A stretch of DNA of 64,000 nucleotides, taken from Erythrobacteraceae bacterium Alg239-R51 (lineage in GTDB: Bacteria; Pseudomonadota; Alphaproteobacteria; Sphingomonadales; Sphingomonadaceae). Made by a program: the position numbers and the translations under genes. Location of the stretch: the NCBI GenBank assembly GCA_947331495.1, contig CAMZOI010000001.1:1612001-1676000 (forward strand). The letters run 5' to 3'. Shown one piece after another: positions 26,962-34,077 of this stretch. The notes beneath the pieces were generated by a model. The model was given only the letters and a program-made list of their open reading frames with translations, made no database searches and was not told the origin of the DNA. Every line of letters starts with the position of its first letter. The first letter of the stretch is position 1.

Positions 26962-28812
26962 TCAGCGATTGCGTTTGAGGATTACGTCCATCTGCTCGCG
27001 CAGGGGCGGATCCCATTCCTCGCGCAATTCCCTGACCCGTGCAATCAGCGCATCATTTTCGTGATAAGGAATGTCGAGCCGGTACAGATCGGCAACCTCC
27101 GGCATGAACTTGCGATCCATCTCCTCGAACGCGTCCGCGGCTGCCTGGGCCTGTTCGCGGTCCATCCCCAATGCCTCGAAAGCCGAGCGCCCGATGCGCA
27201 GGGAACTGTCGTAGGTTTCCCGGATCACATCCCTGCAACCATAAGCCCACAACTCGTAGACGTGATTACGATCGATCGCCCTGGCGATCACGTGCAGGTC
27301 AGGAAAACTGGCCACGGCGTATTTGACCAGGCGGTCGATCTGTTCGCGCTCGTCCAGAGCAACGACGAGCACCTTCGCCTTTTCGATCCCCGCCGATGCC
27401 AAGAGGTCCGGGCGCGTGGCATCGCCGAAATAGGTGCGGAACCCGAATTTGCGCCCGATCTCCAACTGTGAGCTGTCATAGTCGATGACCGTCGTGGAGC
27501 GGCCAATTGCCTGGACCATGCGATCGACAATCCCGCCTACCCGTCCGCGACCAGCGATGATAACCGGGTTCTCTTCCTCGATCGCATCGGCTTCGCGGTC
27601 GTACTTGGCACTATGATAGGCGCGGGCGATCACCTTGTCGTAAAGGATGAACAACAGGGGCGTGACAAGCATGGTCAGCGCCACGATCAGCAGCAGCAGA
27701 TCGGCAAGCGCGGTGTCGAACACTGCGTTGGCCAGGGCGAAGGCGACCAGGACGAACGCGAATTCTCCAGCTTGTGGAAGGCTGAGGCAGAAAAGCCAGA
27801 GCGCCTGCCTGCGCAACCCGTAGAACCACCCGACCAGCATGAGTACCGCGAATTTCGCGGCGATCGTGACCGCCGCCCAGAACAGCACATCGGCCCACAT
27901 CTGCGCAGCCAGTGCGAAATTGATCCCCGCTCCGACCGTGATGAAGAAGAGGCCCAGAAGCAGACCCTTGAACGGGTTGATATCGCTTTCCAGTTCGTGC
28001 CGGTATTCGCTGGTCGCCAGCACGACGCCGGCCACGAAGGCGCCGAGCGCCGGCGACAGTCCGACCAGCGACATTAGCAAGGCAATCCCGATGACCACCA
28101 CAAGAGCGGAAGCGGTGAACAGTTCGCGCAGGTTCGCGCCGGCGATATAGCGGAAGAGTGGCCGGATCGCGTAGATGCCGATAGCGATCACCGCGGCAAC
28201 TGCGGCGATGCGGGACAGCGCGGCCAGCCAAACCGGCATGGTCGCGGTAAGATCGATACCCGCATGTCCGCCAGAGCCAGAACCCGGCCCGTACAGTTCT
28301 GGCAAGGCCAGCAAGGGCAGCAGGGCAAGGATGGGGATCACCGCCACATCCTGCACCAGCAGGACACTGAAACTCGCCTCTCCGCCTTCGCTTTTCAGCA
28401 AACGCTTCTCGGTCAGCGTCTGGACGATGATTGCGGTCGAGGACAGCGCCAGAACCATCCCGATGGCCAGCGCCGTTTGCCACGGACGCGCATCGATCAA
28501 GGCGATCAGAGCGATGACAAAAGTGGTGAGCAGGACCTGCCCGCCCCCCAGTCCGAACAACTTGCCCCGCATGGCCCACAGGCGTTTGGGCTCCAGTTCG
28601 AGCCCGACGATGAACAGCATCATCACCACGCCGAATTCGGCGAAGACCTGCAATGCTTCCACGTCGACCCGCAACGCGGCCAGCAGCGGGCTGATCGCCA
28701 TGCCCGCAAGCAGGTATCCGAGCACCGAGCCGAGGCCGAAACGGCTGGCCAGGGGGACCGCCGCCACGCCCGCGACAAGGAGCACGAAGGCGAGGATGAG
28801 AAAATCGGTCAG
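26962..28812 (-). CDS. CPA2-family cation:proton antiporter with RCK domain (KefB/C-like)
   Basis: About 616 residues. The membrane half (first about 385 residues) has a dozen or more hydrophobic segments, with GSVLGYLLAGMAISPL and LSSTAIIVQTL as family blocks; then a TrkA-N/RCK nucleotide-binding domain (NPVIIAGRGRVGGIV, YGDATRPDLLASAG-like FGDATRPDLL). Likely exports K+ or Na+ against H+. The first canonical start, GTG 28785, falls inside the first membrane helix; CTG at 28812 is preceded by GGGGGAGGG and restores it (LTDFLILAFVLLVAG). I chose CTG. It begins 27 bases after lpd on the same strand. Confidence 0.87.
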   Translation of the reverse strand: MTDFLILAFVLLVAGVAAVPLASRFGLGSVLGYLLAGMAISPLLAALRVDVEALQVFAEFGVVMMLFIVGLELEPKRLWAMRGKLFGLGGGQVLLTTFVIALIALIDARPWQTALAIGMVLALSSTAIIVQTLTEKRLLKSEGGEASFSVLLVQDVAVIPILALLPLLALPELYGPGSGSGGHAGIDLTATMPVWLAALSRIAAVAAVIAIGIYAIRPLFRYIAGANLRELFTASALVVVIGIALLMSLVGLSPALGAFVAGVVLATSEYRHELESDINPFKGLLLGLFFITVGAGINFALAAQMWADVLFWAAVTIAAKFAVLMLVGWFYGLRRQALWLFCLSLPQAGEFAFVLVAFALANAVFDTALADLLLLIVALTMLVTPLLFILYDKVIARAYHSAKYDREADAIEEENPVIIAGRGRVGGIVDRMVQAIGRSTTVIDYDSSQLEIGRKFGFRTYFGDATRPDLLASAGIEKAKVLVVALDEREQIDRLVKYAVASFPDLHVIARAIDRNHVYELWAYGCRDVIRETYDSSLRIGRSAFEALGMDREQAQAAADAFEEMDRKFMPEVADLYRLDIPYHENDALIARVRELREEWDPPLREQMDVILKRNR

Positions 28813-28839
28813 ACCACCCTCCCCCGTTGTAGTTGCGCG

Positions 28840-30255
28840 TCAGATATGAAGCGCGCGCCCGTAACTCGCAAGCACGCTTTCATGCATCGATTCGCTGATT
28901 GTCGGGTGCGGGAAGACAGTCTGCATCAGTTCCGCCTCGGTCGTCTCGAGCGTCTTGCCGACAACGAAACCCTGGATCATCTCGGTCACTTCCGCGCCGA
29001 CCATGTGCGCGCCGAGCAATTCTCCGGTCTTGGCATCGAACACGGTCTTGCAGAACCCTTCCGCCTCGCCCAGCGCGATCGCCTTGCCATTGCCGATGAA
29101 GGGGAATGTGCCGGCCTTGACCTTGTGGCCCGCCTCTTTCGCTTTCTCCTCGGTAAGGCCGACGCTGGCGATCTGCGGGTGACAATAGGTACAGCCGGGA
29201 ATGTTGTTGCGGTCGAGCGGGTGCGGATCGACGTCCTTGTTGCCCAGTTCCCCGGCAATCGCCTCTGCCGTCGTGACGCCTTCATGGCTCGCCTTGTGCG
29301 CCAGCCACGGGCCCGGCGTGCAATCGCCGATGGCCCACAGGCCTTTGCTCCTGGTGCGCCCGTACCCGTCGATCTGGATGAACCCTTTTTCCATCTCGAC
29401 CAGTTTCTCGAGCCCGATCTCCTCGGTATTCGGGACGATGCCGATGGCCACGATGCAATGGCTGAACTCGGTTTCGCTCGTCTTGCCCTTGGCATCCTTG
29501 ATCTTGGCCTTCACGCCCTTGTCGGACACCTTGATGCCCTCGACCCCGGCGCCGGTCATGATGGTCATGCCCTGCTTGGTCAGGTTCTTTTCGAGGAAGG
29601 CCGAAACCTCCTTGTCCTCGACCGGCACGATCCGATCGAGCATTTCCACGACGGTCACGTCGACCCCCATGTCGTTGTAGAAGCTGGCAAACTCGATCCC
29701 GATCGCGCCAGATCCGATAACCAGCAATTTCTTCGGCATCTCGCTTGGCGTCATGGCATGGCGATAGGTCCACACGCGCTTGCCGTCGGCCTTGGCGAAG
29801 GGAAGGTCGCGTGCCCGCGCGCCGGTGGCGACGATCACGTGCTTGGCTTCCAGTTTCTCCTCGCCCTTCTCGCCTTTGACAGTCAGCGAAGTCGGGCCGG
29901 TCAACGTGCCCTCCCCCATGTGGACCGCGATCTTGTTCTTCTTCATCAGGTGCGTCACGCCCTGGTTGAGCTGTTTGGCGACACCGCGGCTGCGCTTCAC
30001 CACCGCCTCGAGGTCCGCCTCGATCTCGCCCGCGATCTTGAGGCCGTAATCCTTGGCGTGCCGGGCATAATGCAGGATCTCGGCACTGCGCAGCAGCGCC
30101 TTGGTTGGAATGCAGCCCCAGTTCAAACAGATGCCACCCAGCAGTTCGCGCTCGACGATGGCGGTCTTGAGGCCCAGCTGTGCGCAGCGGATTGCCGCGA
30201 CATAGCCGCCGGGTCCGCTGCCGAGCACGATTACGTCATATCGGGTGTCAGCCAT
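28840..30255 (-). CDS. lpd: Dihydrolipoyl dehydrogenase (E3)
   Basis: Flavoenzyme reoxidising dihydrolipoyl groups of 2-oxoacid dehydrogenase complexes. 471 residues: FAD-binding VLGSGPGGYVAA, redox cysteines C43 and C48 in GGICLNWGCIPTK, NAD-binding VIGSGAIGIEFA, WAIGDCTPGPWLAHKA, and the C-terminal catalytic His in HPTISESMHES. On the same strand as the E2 gene at 31595, with a thioesterase and a lipoprotein gene between. The adjacent E2 is of the pyruvate dehydrogenase type. Confidence 0.96.
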   Translation of the reverse strand: MADTRYDVIVLGSGPGGYVAAIRCAQLGLKTAIVERELLGGICLNWGCIPTKALLRSAEILHYARHAKDYGLKIAGEIEADLEAVVKRSRGVAKQLNQGVTHLMKKNKIAVHMGEGTLTGPTSLTVKGEKGEEKLEAKHVIVATGARARDLPFAKADGKRVWTYRHAMTPSEMPKKLLVIGSGAIGIEFASFYNDMGVDVTVVEMLDRIVPVEDKEVSAFLEKNLTKQGMTIMTGAGVEGIKVSDKGVKAKIKDAKGKTSETEFSHCIVAIGIVPNTEEIGLEKLVEMEKGFIQIDGYGRTRSKGLWAIGDCTPGPWLAHKASHEGVTTAEAIAGELGNKDVDPHPLDRNNIPGCTYCHPQIASVGLTEEKAKEAGHKVKAGTFPFIGNGKAIALGEAEGFCKTVFDAKTGELLGAHMVGAEVTEMIQGFVVGKTLETTEAELMQTVFPHPTISESMHESVLASYGRALHI

Positions 30256-30325
30256 GATTCGCCTCTATATCTCTTGTTACGTCGCAGACATGGACCGGGT
30301 GTTACACAGTCCAGTGGTAAAAACA

Positions 30326-30450
30326 GTCGGCTTGCGCGCAGAAGCGTCGGCTTGCCGGGAAAGGGCGTAAACTTGCGGCGACCGGCCGTCGGCTTGCGCG
30401 TGCCGGGCGACGGCTTGGCGCGGCGCGATGTCGGCTTGCGGCGGCCGGGC
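30326..30450. repeat. 21-bp tandem repeat (minisatellite), six copies
   Basis: Degenerate units led by GTCGGCTTGC start at 30326, 30346, 30367, 30388, 30409 and 30430 (period 20, then 21). Because 21 is a multiple of three, open frames run through it; on the minus strand one frame reads a basic heptad of the form R-P-x-x-A-S-R. No frame has a convincing ribosome-binding site, so I treat this as non-coding repeat DNA in the 375-base gap between lpd and the thioesterase gene. Confidence 0.7.
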
Positions 30451-30548
30451 GTGGGGCGAGTTCAGGCTGCGAAAATCGGTCATTACCGGCCCATTGCATA
30501 TCCTGCGGTCTGTAGGACATCATTTCGCACGTATTCGCTGCTCCTCAA

Positions 30549-30645
30549 CCCCGTCCGCCCTGAGCGTGTCCAAGGGCCGTACTTCATTTCTGTTGCCGCA
30601 CTGAAAGGGAAGAACTGGGCTTCGACAAACTCAGCCCGGATGGGG
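30549..30645. repeat. Imperfect inverted repeat element, about 97 bp
   Basis: Arms at 30549-30574 (core CTGAGCGTGTCCAAG) and 30620-30645 (core CTTCGACAAACTCAG) are reverse complements at 20 of 26 positions. The CTGAG...TGTCGAAG / CTTCGACA...CTCAG pair resembles a dispersed intergenic palindrome I recall as common in sphingomonad genomes; that match is from memory. The right arm runs into the 3' end of the thioesterase gene and contains its stop codon at 30631. Confidence 0.6.
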
Positions 30646-31035
30646 CCGGGGCATGGATGCTTCCCCCACCGCCCGTACCGGACGCGGCTTGTCGTCGTCA
30701 TCCAGCAGGACGAATTTGAATGTCCCGCTGGCCACTTTCGTCTGCGCCTCGCCATCGCGTTCGCGCGCAACGGCCTCGGCGGCGATGGTCATGCTGGTAT
30801 TGCCCGTGGCGGTGACCTGGCAATAAACCGACAGTTCGTCGCCCACCGCCATGGCACCGGGAAAGGCGAAGTCGGTCGCCGAGACAACCACAGCCTTGCC
30901 ATTGCCTTCGCGCGAAGCCAGCGAGCCCGCCCCGAGCGCCATCTGACTCATCAACCAGCCGCCGAACACGCCGCCATAAGGGTTTGTGTCGCGAGGCATG
31001 GCCGTGGCGCGAATGAGAGGATTGCGTTCGGGCAT
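30631..31035 (-). CDS. Acyl-CoA thioesterase (hotdog fold, YciA-like)
   Basis: 134 residues, the size of a single hotdog domain. Pattern: ATAMPRDTNPYGGVFGGWLMSQM, then VVSATDFAFPGAMAVGDEL and GNTSMTIAAEAVAR, typical of the acyl-CoA hydrolase family. The C-terminus is FKFVLLDDDDKPRPV and then a tail whose last codons and stop lie in the inverted repeat. Start ATG 31035 (MPERNPLIR); a TTG at 31050 is in frame. Only 4 bases from the lipoprotein gene stop, so co-transcribed. Confidence 0.88.
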   Translation of the reverse strand: MPERNPLIRATAMPRDTNPYGGVFGGWLMSQMALGAGSLASREGNGKAVVVSATDFAFPGAMAVGDELSVYCQVTATGNTSMTIAAEAVARERDGEAQTKVASGTFKFVLLDDDDKPRPVRAVGEASMPRPHPG

Positions 31036-31039
31036 CGAA

Positions 31040-31516
31040 TTATCCGGCAAAAAGCTTGATGTAGTCTTCGTTCACCCAGCCCGACCGGCAGGGCCCTTCA
31101 TATTCGCGCACACTCGAAACGGGCGATCCGGTACCGCAATCGACGGGACCCTCGTCCTCGTCTGGCTCGGGCGCATAGACCACACCGAACCAGTCGCCGA
31201 TTTTCTGGCACATGGAAACGCCACGACCCGCTTCCAGCTGGTCTACTTCTTCGGCGCTGCCAGCCGGAGCCGATCGGACCGAAAGGGTGCCGTCACCGCT
31301 CGAATTGAGATTGGTGACCCGCCCAAACCCCGGGCAGGCATCGAAGCGCGGACCATCGAACCCGATCTGTACGGGACGCTCCGCCATCGTGGCGGGTTCG
31401 GTAGCGTTGCCGATTTCGGCATAGCGATCCTGCTGCGGTTCGCGCTCGGCGGTCGGCTCGCCGCACCCGGCGAGACCAAGAGCCATGAAGGATACAACTA
31501 TACTGAGGCGGGTCAT
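31040..31516 (-). CDS. SH3-domain-like lipoprotein
   Basis: 158 residues. The N-terminus MTRLSIVVSFMALGLAGC is a lipoprotein signal with lipobox LAGC (Cys18). A linker follows and then a bacterial SH3-like domain (about 80-158: GTLSVRSAPAGSAEEVDQLEAG, GDWFGVVYAPE, SGWVNEDYIKLFAG). Such domains often bind peptidoglycan or extracellular ligands. ATG 31516 is preferred because it begins the signal; ATG 31525 is three codons upstream. It sits between E2 and the thioesterase gene with no obvious functional tie. Confidence 0.75.
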   Translation of the reverse strand: MTRLSIVVSFMALGLAGCGEPTAEREPQQDRYAEIGNATEPATMAERPVQIGFDGPRFDACPGFGRVTNLNSSGDGTLSVRSAPAGSAEEVDQLEAGRGVSMCQKIGDWFGVVYAPEPDEDEGPVDCGTGSPVSSVREYEGPCRSGWVNEDYIKLFAG

Positions 31517-31594
31517 GTTGGGCATCCCGTCAAGATAGGGGCTTGTTCCCTTCTGCGCCACCCGCCGTACGTTGGCCCGACAGGTTCGTCCTGT

Positions 31595-32926
31595 TCAAAC
31601 CACCAGCCCCATCGGGTTTTCGCACAATTGCTTGAATGCCTCCATCAGCTGCGCGCCGTCGGCACCGTCGATGGCGCGGTGGTCGAAGCTGCCGCTCGCG
31701 GTCATGACCGTGGCGACCTGCAACGCGCCGTCGACCACGTAAGGGCGCTGCTCGCCCGCGCCGACAGCCATGATCATGCCCTGCGGCGGGTTGATGACGG
31801 CATCGAACTGCTTGATGCCGAACATGCCGAGATTGGACAGGCTGGCCGTGCCGCCCTGGTATTCGTGCGGTTGCAGCTTTCCGTCGCGCGCCTTCTCCGC
31901 AAGCGTCTTCATCTGCTTGCTGATCGCGGCCAGCCCCTTCGTATCGGCCTCGGTGATGATTGGCGTGATGAGGCCGCTTGGCGCGGCAACTGCCACCGAG
32001 ACATCGGCGCGGCTGTATCGGTGCAGGGTATCGCCCTGGAAGCTGACATTGCACTGCGGCACGCGCATCAGCGCGCGCGCCAGCGCCTTGATCAGCAGGT
32101 CGTTCACGCTCAGCTTGACGCCGTCGGCCTCCAGCCCGGCATTGAGTTGCTTGCGCAGGTCGAGCATCGCGTCGAGCCGGACATCGACCGCGAGATAATA
32201 GTGCGGGACCTGCTGCTTGCTCTCGGTAAGGCGGCGCGCAATGACCTTGCGGACATTGGTGAGTTTTTCTTCCTCGTAAGGCGCCCCGTATTCGCTTTCC
32301 GCTGGCGTTTTTGCTGGGGTGCGCGGCTCGCCCGTTCCGGCGCTTGCCTCCTGTCTGGCGGCGGGTTTGCCCGGCTCGGCATCTTCGACGTCCGCCTTGA
32401 CGATGCGACCGTTCGGGCCGGAGCCTGTCACGCTGGTCAGATCGATGCCTTTCTGCTCGGCGATCCGCCGGGCAAGAGGAGAGGCGATGATACGCTCTCC
32501 GCTGTCGTCGGTCGGCGCGGGCGGAACCTGGCCCTCGGACTTGGCCGGGGCGCGTGCAGGTTCCGCATCCTTGCGCGGTACGGCCTTGGCGGGTTCGGCC
32601 TTCCCGCCTTTATCGTCCTTGCTGGCGGGTTGTTCGGACTCGGCGCTTTCAGGGGCGGCCTGCGCCGCTTCGTCGACATCCTCGCCCTCTTCGGCGAGCA
32701 TGGCGATGACCGTGCCCACCTTTACGCCCTCGCTGCCTTCCTCGACAGCGATGCTGGCGAGGGTGCCCTCGTCCACGGCTTCGAATTCCATCGTCGCCTT
32801 GTCGGTTTCGATCTCGGCCATGATGTCACCCGCCTCCACCTTGTCGCCGGGCTTCACCAGCCATTTGGCAAGCGTGCCCTCCTCCATTGTCGGGGACAGG
32901 GCGGGCATCTTGATCGGCGTGGGCAT
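31595..32926 (-). CDS. pdhC: Pyruvate dehydrogenase E2 (dihydrolipoamide acetyltransferase)
   Basis: 443 residues: one lipoyl domain with the lipoylated lysine K43 in [11 protein letters not shown], an Ala/Pro/Lys-rich linker, a peripheral subunit-binding domain (about 146-182, [19 protein letters not shown]), and the catalytic domain ending in [17 protein letters not shown] (His and Asp of the active site). [17 protein letters not shown] is the pyruvate-type E2 start. The E1 genes are not adjacent; lpd (E3) lies about 1.3 kb downstream on the same strand. Lipoylation depends on lipA. Confidence 0.95.
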   Translation of the reverse strand: MPTPIKMPALSPTMEEGTLAKWLVKPGDKVEAGDIMAEIETDKATMEFEAVDEGTLASIAVEEGSEGVKVGTVIAMLAEEGEDVDEAAQAAPESAESEQPASKDDKGGKAEPAKAVPRKDAEPARAPAKSEGQVPPAPTDDSGERIIASPLARRIAEQKGIDLTSVTGSGPNGRIVKADVEDAEPGKPAARQEASAGTGEPRTPAKTPAESEYGAPYEEEKLTNVRKVIARRLTESKQQVPHYYLAVDVRLDAMLDLRKQLNAGLEADGVKLSVNDLLIKALARALMRVPQCNVSFQGDTLHRYSRADVSVAVAAPSGLITPIITEADTKGLAAISKQMKTLAEKARDGKLQPHEYQGGTASLSNLGMFGIKQFDAVINPPQGMIMAVGAGEQRPYVVDGALQVATVMTASGSFDHRAIDGADGAQLMEAFKQLCENPMGLVV

Positions 32927-33057
32927 GGTCTGACGTTACGTCCTCGCGGGCAGGAGAGTTCACTGGCACCTCTGGCCAAAATGGCCCGGGCAAGCAAGGT
33001 CCTTGCACGCAATATCAATAAGCGGATAGGCCGTGGGAGAAAGAGGGGAAAGCGGAC

Positions 33058-33510
33058 ATGCGTATCTATCTGGTCGTCATGGACGAGACCGAGGAGGCCA
33101 AACAGGCGCTGCGTTTCGCATCGCTACGGGCCATGAGAACCGGCGGTTCGGTGCACATCCTGGCGCTGGTGCCGCAACAGACCTTCAACGCCTTTGGCGG
33201 CGTTCAGGCGACAATCGAGCAGGAAGCGCGCGACCGGGCCGAGGTCATGGCCAACAACCATGCCGGCAACATCTTCGCCGAAATGGGCAAGATGCCCGTC
33301 ATCGCAGTGCGCCCCGGTCCGGCCGCTGAAGTCATCCGCAAATATATCGAGGAACACGGCGAGATCGCCGCGCTCGTTCTTGCGACAGGTGCGGAAGGAA
33401 ATTCGGGTCCGCTGGTCAATCATTTTGCAGCGCATGCGGGAAGCCTGCCCTGCCCGCTCTACCTTATCCCGGGCCATTTGAGCCGCGAGGAAATCGACCG
33501 GCTTTCCTGA
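33058..33510 (+). CDS. Universal stress protein family
   Basis: 150 residues. Adenine-nucleotide-binding alpha/beta fold typical of UspA: N-terminal MRIYLVVMDETEEAKQALRFA, a mid strand HILALVP, and a C-terminal block ALVLATGAEGNSGPLVNHFA in the place of the usual G-x-x-G-x-9-G(S/T) loop, then CPLYLIPG. Role unspecified; such proteins help in stress survival. The ATG is 131 bases from the divergent E2 start; 4 bases separate it from the convergent peroxiredoxin stop. Confidence 0.85.
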   Translation: MRIYLVVMDETEEAKQALRFASLRAMRTGGSVHILALVPQQTFNAFGGVQATIEQEARDRAEVMANNHAGNIFAEMGKMPVIAVRPGPAAEVIRKYIEEHGEIAALVLATGAEGNSGPLVNHFAAHAGSLPCPLYLIPGHLSREEIDRLS

Positions 33511-33514
33511 GCTG

Positions 33515-34030
33515 TCAGGTCAGGGTTCCGCGCGTCGGATAATCCTTGTCCAGAACGAACTCGATCCCCTCGAGCAACTCGTCGAGATCGGGCCGCGTGA
33601 ACGGTGCGTTCTGAACCACGGTGAAATAGAGCGTGCCATCGGGTTTCACGAGAAAGAGGCCGGGTTCGGAAAACTTTTCCGGCTCCTCGCTCTCCGGACG
33701 TTTTTCCGAAATATACAGACCGTATTCGCGCGCCTTTTGCTCGCTGAGCGAATGCGCCAGCGGCAAGTCACCTGTGTCCCACTCCTCGTCACTGACGGCC
33801 GCGCGTTCGGCACTGTCCATCGACACGGCGAAAACATTGATGCCCTTGTCGGTGAATTTGGAAAGTTTGCTGCCAAGTTCGGTCAGGTATTTCTTGCAGA
33901 TCGGGCAGTGCTTGCCGCGGTAGAATACCAGCATGGTGAACTTGTCAGGATCCTGATCGGACAGCACGAAGCGCGCATCGATCGTCAGCGGCAAATCCAG
34001 TTCGGGTACTTTCTGGCCGGGTTTGAGCAT
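33515..34030 (-). CDS. AhpC/TSA peroxiredoxin-like protein
   Basis: 171 residues, thioredoxin fold: VFYRGKHCPICKKYL has the CxxC pair at the N-end of a helix, followed by FAVSMDSAE and the cis-Pro region EPGLFLVKPDGTLYF. A peroxiredoxin-like or thiol-disulfide protein reducing peroxides; exact donor unknown. ATG 34030. A 47-base gap separates it from rnr upstream on the same strand. Confidence 0.85.
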   Translation of the reverse strand: MLKPGQKVPELDLPLTIDARFVLSDQDPDKFTMLVFYRGKHCPICKKYLTELGSKLSKFTDKGINVFAVSMDSAERAAVSDEEWDTGDLPLAHSLSEQKAREYGLYISEKRPESEEPEKFSEPGLFLVKPDGTLYFTVVQNAPFTRPDLDELLEGIEFVLDKDYPTRGTLT

Positions 34031-34077
34031 GAATGTCTCCTTCGCCTGACCAATGGGCGCACCTGACGCCTGTTCCG

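Noticed and set aside
30326..30450. CRISPR array
   Set aside because: Units are directly abutting, degenerate and about 21 bp with no unique spacers; no cas genes nearby.
30302..30523. Possible gene for a basic heptad-repeat protein on the minus strand
   Set aside because: Several frames are open because the repeat unit is 21 bp; there is no ribosome-binding site and one unit of 20 bp breaks the heptad frame.
28264..31059. A 931-codon open frame on the + strand across the antiporter and lpd
   Set aside because: It lies antisense to two well-supported genes, has no recognisable domains and an amino-acid make-up rich in Arg, Ala and His typical of a shadow frame in GC-rich DNA.
30986..33136. 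A 716-codon + strand frame across the SH3 lipoprotein and pdhC
   Set aside because: Antisense shadow of pdhC, with no motif and no ribosome-binding site.
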